A DNA stretch of 64,000 nucleotides from Papilionanthe hookeriana x Papilionanthe teres (GCA_022702705.1 CM040424.1:75209452-75273451), one strand, 5' to 3'; counted from the first letter of the stretch, positions 24,551-36,135 are shown. Notes: generated by a model not told the origin, from the letters alone. A program made the numbers and translations.

Positions 24551-24813
24551 TGTCGAGACGTAACGGAGTTAGTACATACTATGGAAATAAATCGTGAGAA
24601 TCAATTGTAATACCTTAATTTAAGGTAATTACAATTAATTTGGAATCCCTTAAATTAAGGGATTCATAATTAATTAGTAATTCCTTAATTGAGAGAATTA
24701 TTTAAATAGTTTCCTATTTTTTCGTCTTGTAAAAACTCCTATCTAATACCATGTATTATCAATGTAAATCAAGGAAATACAAAATTATTCTCCCTCTTCT
24801 CTGATTTCCCACA
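24551..24813 (+). repeat. 3' LTR of the nested copia element
   Basis: A 263-bp LTR from TGTCGAGACG to CCCACA. It lies immediately after GAGGGAG and matches the 5' LTR except for the extra ~20 bp near its start. Confidence 0.92.
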
Positions 24814-26689
24814 GATATCCCTGGTCCTTTATACGTGACATCCTGTTTTGTTTTTCTATGATTTGTTTAGATTTTTCTATACCGGATTTTCTAGCAATTT
24901 TGTTAAGTTTCCTGCTCTTTACTGTTCTTTTTGCTGCACTATTTGTTTTACGAAATTTGCAAAACTCCTAGGGTAGATAACAGTAAGACACATGTTAGGA
25001 GGTGCCCTACGACAAGCCCCTCAGACCCAACCATTGCATGTACACCATAAAACCTTAAACCCGGAGTCGCTATGTTACAGAGCTCGGCGCAAACTTCGTG
25101 GGCAGCATGACAAAGATCATGGAGAAAGCCATAAGCGGAGGTGATCGACATTCTACAACAGCAAAAGCAAGATCTGCATCAACTAAACAAATTCTTACAA
25201 TTAAACAACAAATCTATATGACCTCGAGGTAGTTCGTCTAGCGCAACGTAAATCCTCACCCTCTCCTTAGGCTTTTGCGTAACCACATTGTGCACTTTAA
25301 TTCCTAACCCCTTTTAGGATTCCAAGCTCGTCCGCCTGATGCGACGTAAATCCCCTTATTTTTTTAGGCTATTTGTCCAATCGGGTATTATGCAAGTGTA
25401 ATTCCCAAATAATAAAATTGGCAGGATTGAACAGTCAAATAACATCGTCTCCAAAACACAGTCACACACTAGGATAGTTTGGGAAGTCGCTGAGAGTTCT
25501 CCTCAAGATCTGTGACGTCCTCTACCTTTTCTTTGCTAAACCTTATTCTTGAAGACTAGTACCTCTAAAAATCATCGAAAGTTTTCTCAAGTGAGCTCAG
25601 TCATTTGAGATGTAATTAACTATAAAGGCTTGCACTTATAGGGAACTTGATACCCAGATAAAATAAATCGCAACTAATCCTTATATTAGGTAGGGGAACT
25701 TGTCGGTCACACATGAAAGGTTCGCAGACCAAACATATGTCATAAACCTCCTAGTTTGTACGTTTGAGTCCACTGCCGCGAGATACATTTATCTTTCGAG
25801 AAAGATGTATCATTCATGGTATCGGGCACAATTATGCGAACTATTAGACGAATGAGATTCATTCGGTCTCATTTTTTAAAATTAAAACACTGCTACTATA
25901 TACCTCTTATATTAAATTTAATTTAAAAATTATCGCCAAAAACAAAAAGTTGACCGACACCTATCATATTATGTAGCATATGTTAGAATTCTTTTTGAAA
26001 ATGAGCAAGCTGTTGACCAAGTTTTCGCACAATATAAATGACTTCTGCTCGCAAAATTAAGGACATTTGCATGTTCTGTGAGAACGGTCCTTTTTTGGTT
26101 TCGTGTAAATACAGTAATGCATGCGGCTCCTGCCAATATAAGGTACAGAGTGGGTCAATTATGCATCAACGAAGCAACTTCGTATGATTTTTCTAATACT
26201 TGGCCCTTGCACCTTTGGGGATACATTTACTATAATTTAGCCAGTGCAGTGCAATTTTTAATCTTACCCAAGGGAACATAAAATATAAGTTTTTCTTGGC
26301 AAATTAATTTAAACATTTTAATAATATTGGTTGCCGTTTTGCTATACACTGCATGTGCCATGAAGATAGGATAAAAACGGTAAATATGACATTTAGCCTT
26401 TTTGGTATGAGTTGAAATGCAGAGGCTATGCGAATTGGGAACAATTTATTGTGTTGTGGGCCATGGTATGTTGTGGAACAAATAATGAAAGAGTTTAACA
26501 TATTGTTTGAAAAGTGTGATCACCGTGTAATTTTATTAACTCCAGGAATTGTAACTTTGATGGATCAACGAGTATTTCTCCTTTCAAGGTCTAGCTCAGC
26601 AAAATTGAGCTTTCCTGAGATCACTTTGTACCTGTAAAAACCTACTTAATTGTAGCTCCTCATAAAATTATAGTTTCATTATTGGTTTT
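24814..26689. other. Repeat-derived intergenic DNA
   Basis: The second copy of the 403-bp duplication finishes at about 24880. From about 24990 to 25500 the DNA is richer in G+C, with words such as GCGCAACGTAAATCC and GATGCGACGTAAATCC repeated about 110 bp apart near 25240 and 25350. No coding domain is recognisable. It may be part of the same old element as 17120-19440. Confidence 0.35.
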
Positions 26690-27226
26690 TGTAGTTTTTG
26701 CGAGGGGAGAAATAATTATTCCTCTTCAATTTCTTAGAAAATGATTACAAGATAAATGAAAGAGGGCGACTCCCACATTAGGAAAGTATTAAGATAGACC
26801 ATAATTCCCCATGATAAAAGAAGGAAACAAGTATGATATACCAATTTTATAAATAAAAACTATTACTAATAGAATATACTAAAACTTATCCAGCTCTTGC
26901 TTATTATAGAATGAACAAGAGTCCTTTTTTTGTAGTATCTATAAATGTACTTTCCTTGTCATCATCACATATATTGTTGTTACTCTATTATCCATCAGTA
27001 AATATTTCTTCCCATCCTTAGTCATCTAGCACCGACAAGGGTGACTATTAAACATTACATATCAAGAAGGCACAAATTATCAAAGATAACTTGATATATA
27101 CCAAGTAGTATTACCTTGCATAACATCTACTTGGTATTGCCATTTAGTGATTTCTAACTTCAACAGACATTAACAATCAATCTTCCACTAAGTAGGCTAA
27201 AAAAATTATAGAAGGGCAATCCAACA
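26690..27226 (-). repeat. 3' LTR of minus-strand copia relic
   Basis: On the plus strand it begins TGTAGTTTTTG and ends CAATCCAACA, the complement of a TGTTGG start, immediately next to the complement of the polypurine tract. Its right half differs strongly from the other LTR. Confidence 0.7.
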
Positions 27227-27639
27227 CCCCCTCAACTTGGAGCATGTATATCTATCACGCCAAGCTTTTTTACAAGGAATTCAAAATTAGACCTGAACTG
27301 TTTTTTGGTAAAGATATTTACTATTTATTGAGCAATAAGGATAAATGACATACAAATAGCTCAACAATCAATTTTATCTTTTATGAAATGCTTGCCAATC
27401 TCCATATTTTTTTGTAATCACGTTGCATTAGATTTTCTGCAATACTTATGGCTGCTTTATTATCACAGTATAACTTCATTGGCATGCAACTCTTAAGTGT
27501 TTTTCAACCATAACATCTCACATACTCCGTTAGCCATAGACCTATATTTGCAATCACATTTTGTGTCTTACTTCGTCATATAACCTAGAAGTTGATCTCT
27601 TGTCAATAACTTTGCTAACAATCTGCATCAGTTTACACC

Positions 27640-28020
27640 TCTATTCTATTTTGTGCTTTTTTTTTTTTTTTGAAAAAGTAAGCCTTTATCTGGTGTATCT
27701 TGCAGATATCTGAGAATTGTTTTATGCTGTTTTTTACATGGCGAATGCCTAAATTGATCTATCAAACTCACAACAAAAGGAATACTTGGCCGTCTATGTG
27801 ATAAGTATACTAACTTCTCCACCAATTTTTGATACCTTGTTGTATTCACTGGATCACCTTCCTTCCTATCTCTCAGTTTCTGATTAGGATCAATTAGAGC
27901 GTCTGCAATTCTACACTCACTCATCCTGGTTTCTTTGAGAATATGAAGAACATACTTCCGCAAAGAGACAATAATTTTTTTCTTTGCTCGAGCAACATCC
28001 ATGTCTGGGAAATATCTTAA
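27640..28020 (-). pseudogene. Copia RT/RNase H fragment (C-terminal)
   Basis: The minus-strand frame reads 'QKLRDRKEGDPVNTTRYQKL', 'EKLVYLSHRRPSIPFVVSL' and 'ILRYLQDTPDKGLLF'. This is the copia connection between reverse transcriptase and RNase H (the family usually has GDPVDTTRYQKLVGKLIYLSHTRPDI). Interrupted upstream by a MITE. Confidence 0.88.
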
Positions 28021-28030
28021 AGACCCTTAA

Positions 28031-28311
28031 GGTTTGTTTGGGGCAGCTTATTTGGTACGGTAGCATTTTGAAAACACATCTAGCCTGTTTGGGTAAATTG
28101 CGTTTTGGTAGCTTATGCATTTTCAAAATGCTGAAAAAAGCGTTTTTACAACGCACCTACCTAGGTGCAATGAGAGCTTTCTCGCTGCGGTCTGGCTTTT
28201 ACAAAAAAATAAAAATTTCTAATAACTACTGCACCTAGCTTATCAACAGATAATTTTTAATCAGCTTATCAGCAGATTATTCAATAAACCACAGCTGGCC
28301 CAAATAGATCC
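28031..28311. mobile_element. 281-bp MITE, PIF/Harbinger-like, inside copia relic
   Basis: The left end GGTTTGTTTGGGGCAGCT mirrors the right end (GGATCTATTTGGGCCAGCT on the minus strand). A TTA flanks each side (28027-28029 and 28312-28314). The internal TTTTCAAAATGCTGAAAAAAG and 'AGGTGCAATGAGAGCTTTCT' text is shared with the element at 39764-40032. A TTA duplication and G-rich TIR suit Tourist/PIF-type MITEs. Its insertion cuts the copia RT remnant in two. Confidence 0.8.
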
Positions 28312-28319
28312 TTAGTCAT

Positions 28320-28980
28320 TGGTTTAAAAAATAGATGATAGGGAAGTTTTCAAATGGTTCATCGCATATGCATCATTTTCGTTGAGAGTGATGTCATTCA
28401 CATACACATTCAGTATGATCATCTTCTCATCATTCGAAGATATGAAGAACATTGTCTAATCTCACTGCCCTTTAGTACGCCCCTGACTTTTAACAAATAG
28501 TGTAGATTCTCAAATCTCACTCTCGGTGGCCGCTTCAAATTGTATAAGAATTTTTTTAAGTTTAGACACCTTTGTGCCAAATTTCTTGTTAAAACTCGTA
28601 AGTGCATTCGTATACTCTTCTTCCTCCCAGTTGACGAAGACATTTTTTATATCTAACTGTTTTAAGGGTCAGTCAAGAATAGCTGTAAATGACAGAAGAA
28701 CTCTTCCAGAGTTTTAGATTTACGACTAAAGAAAATATCTCTAATTAATCTATGTCATGGGTCTTAGTAAATCCTTAAGCAAGTAGTCGAGCCTTGTACA
28801 ATTCTAGAGAGTCATCATAATTATATTTGATTGTAAACACCCATTGTTTTCAATAATTGTCTTTTCTTTACGTAGATCAACTCATTTTCACATACAATTT
28901 TTCTAAGAGTTTTCATCTTCTCGAAAACAATTTTTTTCCACTTGTTGACTTTTAAAGCATTCTGCACAATACTAGTTATC
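28320..28980 (-). pseudogene. Copia reverse transcriptase fragment (N-terminal)
   Basis: A minus-strand frame at 28643-28419 contains 'LKKFLYNLKRPPRVRFENL', matching the family's LKKSLYGLKQSPRAWFERF, then text leading to the YVDD region near 28400. Further 5' (up to 28980) are broken matches to the 'NKTW..V' and 'ERYKARLVAKGF' regions. Confidence 0.75.
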
Positions 28981-29369
28981 TTCATTTGTAATAATTATGA
29001 GGTAAAAACACAACTCGTTGGTGAGAGGTTTTCATATGACACGTACTGGGACAATGGATGTTGGGTGTAAGTCCTTTCTCAAATGAGAAGACTGGACTCA
29101 ATAGACTCGAGATTGAAATTAGGCTCAAATTCAGGACTGAAAGATTCAAAATTCGAAGTTGAAGTGGATTGAAGTTGGGCTAAAGAATTAGTTAGGACAT
29201 TACCTGGGTTCTCGGATTTTGGGCGGAACAAATGATTTTAGATCATTTCTTCTGAGTTTTTCTCTTTCTCAAGTGGAGAATATGAAAACGGTGCTATTGT
29301 AGTATTTTTTTTTCTTGTTTTGTCTTTGTTATGAATATAATGAGATTGACATTATAGACACTTCAATAT

Positions 29370-29696
29370 CTAAACGACTCGACACAATCTCTCCTGATAT
29401 AATATCACTCGAGTTTCGGGTTGAACAATTAAGGTGGGGATTGTACTATTTTGGGAGTATTCAGTTTGAGGAAAATCCTGAAACAAATTAGACAGATCTA
29501 TATTGAGGGGTCGAAGATCTTCTTGGAAGCTTGTGGGATCTGTCACAGAGAAGCACTCTGAGCTTGCTACGGTCGAGGAACAAACGCTGCTTGGAGCATA
29601 TCCGCTCTCGAAGTGGTCGTTGCCCTCCATCCCCCTTCTCATCAACACATCCATAAGCTAGCTACACCTACCAAACAACTTCTCTAGCTATTTATA
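29370..29696 (-). other. TATA box plus 94-aa open frame inside copia relic
   Basis: On the minus strand TATAAATA (29696-29689) is followed 35 bp later by an ATG at 29654. That opens a 94-codon frame beginning MDVLMRRGMEGNDHF, with a Ser-rich, acidic middle ('SSVCSSTVASSECFSVTDP', then 'PLNIDLSNLFQDFPQTEY'). I recognise no family. The leader would be only a few bases for the first ATG; the in-frame ATGs at codons 5 and 9 are the alternatives. It lies where copia protease/integrase would be expected but does not look like them. It could be a captured gene fragment, a first exon, or chance. Confidence 0.3.
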
Positions 29697-31028
29697 ACTA
29701 TTCCCAGAGGCCAGTCCATGGCCGATCCCTTCGTTGGAGGTGGAAAGAGAGACCGAGAATCAATTGCGAAAGGCGCTCTGGTTGCCAGTTCTCTCCATAC
29801 TCGCCCTCCTCTCACCGTCTTTGACATCGAATCGCTTTCTTCACGTTCCATTTGGAAATGGAAACAATAGATGAAAAGATTCTACAAAAGATAGCTTCGA
29901 GCCACAGTGAAGTACTCAATTTTCACTCGATTTACCTCGAAAAATAGCTATTGTGTAAAATCATAATAACCTATAAATTCATTTCTTATTTTCTTTGCAA
30001 CAAACCATACATAAATTTTAAACATTCATGTACTTAATTTACATTACACCGTTTTAACATCAAACCAAACACTACCCCAAAATGGTATTATTAGTTTGTA
30101 TATTTGCATCCTTTGTCAATATTATTCTCTTTTGATACAAGTGTCAAGTTTTATTTAATGTTACTGGACGACTTGGTGTTGCACAACATAAATTTTTTTA
30201 ATCCTAATGCCTAACTTTAGAAAAGATTTCTCGAATTGAGGGTGTAGAGGTTTACACAAAGCATTCAGTCACAAACTTTGTCTAGACATTGATTAAGGCC
30301 GACTAAGAGCACCCGTTCTTTTTCTTATGACGAGCATAATCATTCCAACTTTCCCAAATATCATCTCGTTGATCAAGCTATTATCATAACGATGCCAGCT
30401 CATTGTAATACATATAACATCACCACCATTTTGTTCGAATTTTCAAAGTTGGGTTTTCAACTAAAAAATTTCCGAAGAATTCTACATTTCTGAATAGAGA
30501 TCTCGAACGGACTCCTAGATATCTTGAGTAGTGGGCAGGAATAGGTGAGGCTTTACTATGGTAGATTCCATGTAGTTGATGAGTTATGCCATCACCAAGA
30601 GTTTTTGGATTGTCACTTTTCACTTTTGGATCACTAGCAATATGTTTTGAAATTTCTTCTTTAAATACCCAATTTTGTCTCTCCTGTCAATTGTCAATAT
30701 TATAGGTTGAGCTAACTTGAGGTAGTTGTGTCCATTACGTTTTATAATTGTGAGGTAAGTGGGTAAATTTTGAGAGAAATATTCGGCCGCTATACTCCTA
30801 AGAGTTGTCAGTGAGGTCAGGTGGTTACGAACTTATTGAAACCGATCGATGTGGTAGACTTTCTTTGAACTCCCATCATTATTGTTGGTTTGTACGACAT
30901 CCTTAGAATCTAACAACACACGTGTAGTGGCTACCTCGAGTGAAAAGAGAAAAACGCCTTAGTTCGAATACTGGCTCGGTTTGCCCTGTTTCGATGCCAC
31001 AGGAAGACAAGAAACTCCGTGTGAAGTT

Positions 31029-31224
31029 GGGTCTCTGAATATCGTGATCCAATCGTTGCTTCTTAGCTGGCTCTAATCTCGACTGTATTGTGCGGGTCTC
31101 TGAATGTTGAGATGCAATAGTTGTCTTCCCATCTGGCTCTGACCGCTACTATATCATGATGTGTTTATGAACATCGCAATCGAGACATTGCTTTTCCAAT
31201 TGGCTCTAATCGTGACTGTGAGGC
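31029..31224. repeat. Three tandem copies of a 65-bp unit
   Basis: Units start at 31029, 31094 and about 31159. Each holds (GGGTCTCTGAAT or GTGTTTATGAAC), then ATCG- or GAGATG-type text, and ends in (TGGCTCTAATC or TGGCTCTGACC). They lie just inside the primer site of the minus-strand copia relic, in its 5' leader or gag position. Confidence 0.85.
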
Positions 31225-31327
31225 GAGCGATCATGAAGACAATGGTATTGGGCTAACCTAGGAGGTGCATAAGCTACATTATAGTTGCAAACGATCTCGA
31301 CAGATTTGGTCGTTTTTGAAGATACCA

Positions 31328-31600
31328 TGTAGTTTTTGGTAGGGAAAAATGATTATTCTTCCTCAATTTTTTAGAAAATGATTACGAGATAAACAGAGGG
31401 GTTCTCCGACATTAGAAAAGTAATAAAATCAGCCATAACTCTTCATGATAAAAGAAGAAACAAGAATTATGATATAGCAATAATTCTAACTTCTAGAAAT
31501 TAAAAATATTAATAATAGAATATACTAAAAATAAAAATTTCAAAAAAATCCAACTGTTTTGCAAACCCTTTATGGCTTCGCTAGTGACTGAACAAGAGCA
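31328..31600 (-). repeat. 5' LTR (partly preserved) of minus-strand copia relic
   Basis: Matches 26690-26905 through words such as TTAGAAAATGATTAC, 'CATGATAAAAGAAG' and 'AATAGAATATACTAAAA'. Beyond about 31560 the match is poor and the true end was not found. Confidence 0.65.
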
Positions 31601-33300
31601 AGAGGTTTTTATATTTACTATCAATACAAATCATTCTTTCATTGTTGCCTATTAAATTCTCATTCATAAAGCAGCACAAGCTGGTAATTAAAACTCTCTT
31701 TTCAAAGAAGAGTATAGCTTCCTTAGAACAGAGTTTCACTTTTGTGAGCAATTTCCAATGAAAATTTCTAAACATTATGGTAATTAAAACTCTCTTTTCT
31801 AGAAAATTTAATTTGTAAGTGAATGTTACATGTTTTCATCTAATTAATCAAATCTTTAATAATAATCGCCGGGTTCAAATATGTTATTGTTATTTCATGC
31901 CCGACAAACTCTATGGCATCTGCTCAATTCCAAAGAAAAAGTAATTATATTATTTTAATTTAATGGTATTAAGTTGCTGTAAGAATTAATAAAGAATGAT
32001 GATTAACTAATTTATTTTTACTGGACCATTTTCTTATAATTAATTGACTCTTTTGTGACCACTGGAAGAAGAATGGCATTACCGGCATCGAATGTGTTAA
32101 GTGTGTTAACAAGAAGCCTATTTACGAATATTAAGGATCTCTAGGCTTAATCATGAATACCTTGCCCTTAAAGTTGCCTGATTTTAATATTCTATATATT
32201 GAAACAATAACTAACACAAAAGTTAAAGTCTTCTGTTCAATCATGGAGAAATTATTATTGTGTGATTTTAATTTAATGGTTGTTTAGACTTTTTCTAATT
32301 TTGAATTACAAAATTTTTTCTTATAAGCTCAATTTCCAGCTGAATCGAATTTACTTTCATTTTCAGGCGGTAACCAATCGATTTGTTTTCAAGTCAACAT
32401 GCTTGGAAACTATTATTTTATAATTATTTGCCATTAATCTTTCGTTTTTTTTTATATTTGTTTTTCATTTTTTTCATTTTTACAACTTAGAATTCAAATA
32501 TTCGAATCTCACACCATTGAAAGTTTCTTAAAGCTTCTCGCATGGTTGATAATATTGTCCACCTTCATAAGAGTTTATGATGCCTCGCTCGTGAACACGT
32601 ACAGTCTTACATACACGCATACATACATACCAAAAATCCAGTGTATGTATTTCTAGTGATATATTCTTAACCTTTTGTCTTTTTTTGAGCTAATTTTCTT
32701 CTACTTTTTCGGCAAGGTATGCAAAATAAGGGTTCACTTTTCTCTTTTCCATAGTTTTTATAGGAGCTCCTGGTTTTCCAGTCTTTCTTTTTATCCACTT
32801 GATCTTTTAGCAGTAATCACTGGTATTATGTATTTTGGATATTTCAGGAGAATCACTTTATTGTCTGTAGGAAAGTTAATATTGATATGATAATCTAATG
32901 GAAGTCATGTAGTATGGAAGCTAGGAATCATAATTTGGTGGCAAATTGGTTTCTGAAACAGTAAGCATTTCTGTTCTGAGAAGTGCGACTTGCTGATGAA
33001 AGTTCTCATCTTCCAAGCATTCTTTGCAATATTTGCTTTTGAAAGTCTACGATCTTTGTTCTGGAAATTCTTTGCATTATTTGCAAGTTTTATTAAGAAA
33101 ATTTTTGGTACATTTGATAGATGCGTTATGATTCTTTCTTTAATACTATATTGCCAATGCCGCATTTAGAAAACCTGAAGGACATGCACAGATTTTGAAA
33201 ATAAACTGATTCAACAACAATAAGGGATGGGATGAAAAACAAAGTTCTGCAAGATTGTTTCATGCTGATTATATAAATATATATATTTGTGTGTGTGTGT
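31600..33300. other. AT-rich intergenic DNA, nothing recognised
   Basis: Only short open frames and simple runs, including a (GT)n stretch at 33290-33303 next to a foldback element. The 15-bp word GGTAATTAAAACTCT occurs twice about 100 bp apart (31684 and 31780). Confidence 0.45.
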
Positions 33301-33311
33301 GTGTGAGAGAG

Positions 33312-33636
33312 GGAAAATCATTCCATACGGACAACGTACGCAGCGCTGCATACGAAATCCACAAATAACCACCGAATAATCCATAATAACTCCGTGAATA
33401 ACATTAAAATGGAACTGCGGGGGTTATTGACAGGTTATTAGGAAGTTATTGCAGCGTTATTTGAGCAATAACCTCCCAATAACCTCACAATACCCCGAAT
33501 AACCGATAAAAAATATAAAAGTGAAACTGCGAAGGTTATTGGGGCGTTATTTGGAGGTTATTCGCTGGTTATTCAATGGTTATTTGCGGATTCCGTACGC
33601 AGTGTTGCGTACGTTGTCCGTATGGAATAATTTTCC
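33312..33636. mobile_element. 325-bp long-TIR foldback MITE
   Basis: The left end GGAAAATCATTCCATACGG is matched on the opposite strand by GGAAAATTATTCCATACGG at the right end. The match extends more than 60 bp inward (ACAACGTACGCA, then AAATCCACAAATAACC against GAATCCGCAAATAACC). The interior is rich in GGTTATT words on both strands. Flanks GTGTGAGAG (33301-33309) and GTGTGAGAT (33637-33645) could be a 9-bp target duplication of Mutator type, but the left flank is also microsatellite-like. Confidence 0.88.
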
Positions 33637-33649
33637 GTGTGAGATATAT

Positions 33650-33855
33650 ATAATTTATGTTTTTACATATCTAACTCCTAAGCTTTCATATTACATTTAT
33701 AACACTGGTGTGATAGGGCAAGAAAAGGTATATTTCACTTTTAAAAAATTGGTGATAGTGATATTGTAAATGTTTTTATTGCAATGCATGTAAATATTAA
33801 AATTTGTCTGTTAGGTATGTAAATACATAAGACTTGTGTGGTATGTATGCAAATC
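33650..33855. repeat. Dispersed TIR family, full copy C
   Basis: The left arm reads TTTTTACATATCTAACTCC and the right arm TTAGGTATGTAAATACATAA then GTGTGGTATGTATGCAAAT. Between them is the shared centre 'ATTTCACTTTTAAAAAATTGG TGATAGTGATATTG'. It sits directly beside the foldback element. Confidence 0.8.
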
Positions 33856-33869
33856 AAATAATACCAATA

Positions 33870-36100
33870 GTATCTGTCTTTCTGCTGAATCTTGCTTTCT
33901 ATGGGCAATTGTGTTAGGGAAATTGAAGGAGTTCCCATTATCAACAACCTTTTGGCCTCCTCCTACCTTGTCTCTGCAACTGAGAACAGAAGCTGATACA
34001 CACCAACTTTCTCAGCTGGTTTGATCACATGCTAACAAGCCAACAGTCTCCATTATAGGATGAAGGAGCAGACTTTTATATCTTCTTCTTCTTTTTTTTT
34101 CTTCAGTATATAGCTTTTATATAGTATAAAATAGAATAACTGAACGTTCTTACTATTTTTTCAGATACTTTTGTGGATGGATCCATTGCTTTTTTGATAT
34201 TCTTGTAGGGGAAGTGTAGTGTTGGGTAGAGAGACTTAGTTGGATAAAGGCTGATGAAAAACTGTAATGAAACTCTTTATTTTTATCTTTTGCTCTGCAT
34301 CCATTTTTCTTTCCATGTATTGTTCCATCTTGTGTTGGGATATGTTAGATATCTTTCTTGTTATTTTCATATAGCTTATGTGTAGTTCAAGTTATTGTAT
34401 AAAAAAAAGAGGAACTGGACCGGACTAGTTGGTCCGATCGGTTGAACTTCGAACCGGTTATCCGGGTCTAAATTTGGGTCTGAGGAGTACTAATGGTTGA
34501 ATTGGTTTGATCTTTTGATGAGCTAGTTTGTAATAATATTGATCAATTCTCTTATTCTTTTTGTCTTGATGAGATGTTAGAACTTTTAAAAATTGGATTA
34601 AGAATAAAAAATAATTATGTTATGTCTTAACATCTAAGAGTGAAATATATTGAATTGAAATATTATATATTGAAGTGATTTATTTTTTGTGTTGTAAATT
34701 CAGGAGTTTAAATTAAAAATAAAAGAAATATTATGTAAAATTTTAATTTATTATAGTAGTTAAAATATTTAAAAATTAAATGTATTAAATTAAAATATTA
34801 CAAATGGAACTAGGAGTTCTACTATTATTAAATAATTTTATATGATTTAAATTATATTTAAATGATTTTAATATTTATTTTGTAATCTAATCTAAATGAA
34901 TACATAAATACAATGCCAAAATTTGAGTGTAATCAATTTAGGAAGCATAGGCAAATACAAGAAATTAATAACCCATATATACTCATAAAAATTTATAAGC
35001 AAATATAGAATGCTAATAATAATATTAATAATTTTTTAATTTTTTTATATATATATATTTTTATTTTTATGTTGATTGAATCTAAATTATTGGATGAATA
35101 TGGATACTTGAAAATGCTCCTTAATTGTTTTAAATCCCCTTTCTATAGGAGAGGATGATATGTTTCTTTCATAATAAATAAGGTCTCAATTAATGCATCC
35201 AATTCCTCTCTTAATTCTCTCTGATCTCCTCTCCTCTCATCTCTTGCATGACCATATCATATATAGTTCATGTTCTTCATTCTTTTCATTTTTCGGGATA
35301 ATTACATATATAGCGCTCGAAACATTGCTATTTATATATCAAGCACTAATTTTATTTTTAACATAGCACTAGAAATTTTTTTATTTACAGAATTGACATT
35401 CAGTGTATTTTATAAACTATTGAATCAGTGTATTTATGTGTGGTTAACTTATTTGTGAATTTGATAAAAAAGAAAAATTTGGGTTGTGGTTTTATTCCGG
35501 ATTTTTATTTTTGAATGATAATTTGAAAAATATATGAAATGAATGTTTTTTTTTGTAAATAGTAAAATTTAAGTGCTATTTAGATAATTAATTTTTTTCT
35601 TGATTCATTGTTACTATATCTTTAAACATTAAATTTTCTCATACACTAATTTATAATTATTTAATATAATTCCTCTTATGCTCTATATTTTTCAGTAATG
35701 TAAATAAACGTTAATAAATATAAACAAATCTACGACTCGTCGTTCAATGTAAAGGAGTTTGAATGCAAGTGTGAAATCAGTTTATTTTTTGAGGAGCAAA
35801 CTGGCTCCCTATATATAACATGGGAGGAGTTAGTGTAATGATGAGCAAAATGATATTTCAAAGGATGCAAATTAATATTTCATAAGGGATAAAAGATCAA
35901 ATTATCTTCTCATATAAGTAAAAATCAGAATTTCAGATGGGAGAGTGGTTAATCGCCTTCTAAAATGGAGCCCACTAAGAAAATGCACTACAAAATAATA
36001 AGATATTTTTATTTTTGTGAGTGTAAATAAATAAAAAGTTTTGAAAAAAGAAAAGTAATTTGTAAAGAATTAATAATGAAATTAATGGGCTCCAAAATGA
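33870..36100. other. Very AT-rich intergenic DNA
   Basis: No gene recognised. The segment 34600-35050 is almost all A and T. Text at 35285-35590 (TAGCGCTCGAAACATTGC, then 'AAGTGCTATTTAGATAATTA' at the far end) may be another weak inverted-repeat element. Confidence 0.4.
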
Positions 36101-36127
36101 ATTCCCGTTTCTAACCTTATTTGGCCC

Positions 36128-36135
36128 TATAAATA
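36128..36135 (+). promoter_or_regulatory. TATA box of the MSRCF gene
   Basis: TATAAATA is followed by a CT-rich stretch (CCCTCAGCTTTCTCCTCTCC) about 25-45 bp downstream, where transcription would be expected to begin. The start codon at 37106 is almost 1 kb away, so the 5' leader is long or contains an intron that I could not define; several short upstream open frames lie in it. Confidence 0.65.

Larger units (their letters stand above)
20280..24813 (+). mobile_element. Ty1-copia retrotransposon, nested and gag-less
   Basis: A 4.5-kb element bounded by LTRs (20280-20524 and 24551-24813), flanked by CATAT on the left and GATAT on the right. The primer-binding site TGGTATCAGAGCCC (initiator-Met tRNA type) starts at 20525, and the polypurine tract GAGGGAG directly precedes the 3' LTR. 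The order protease, integrase, reverse transcriptase, RNase H is that of Ty1-copia. No gag or zinc-knuckle frame lies between the primer site and the protease; the 600 bp there are GC-rich and noncoding in character. All pol domains are broken by stops and frameshifts, so the element is dead. Confidence 0.93.
26690..31600 (-). mobile_element. Older Ty1-copia relic on minus strand
   Basis: Read on the minus strand: a 5' LTR near 31600-31328, a PBS-like TGGTATCTTC at 31327-31318, a long noncoding interior, reverse transcriptase and RNase H remnants (28980-27640), a purine tract (GTTGAGGGGGTGTTGG on the minus strand, around 27240-27225), and a 3' LTR at 27226-26690. The two LTRs align well for the first 220 bp on the plus strand (26690-26905 against 31328-31560), then diverge. 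Protease and integrase were not recognised. A MITE is inserted at 28031-28311. Confidence 0.8.

Noticed and set aside
32675..32890. 71-aa Phe-rich frame
   Set aside because: The translation of a T-rich stretch; composition explained by base content.
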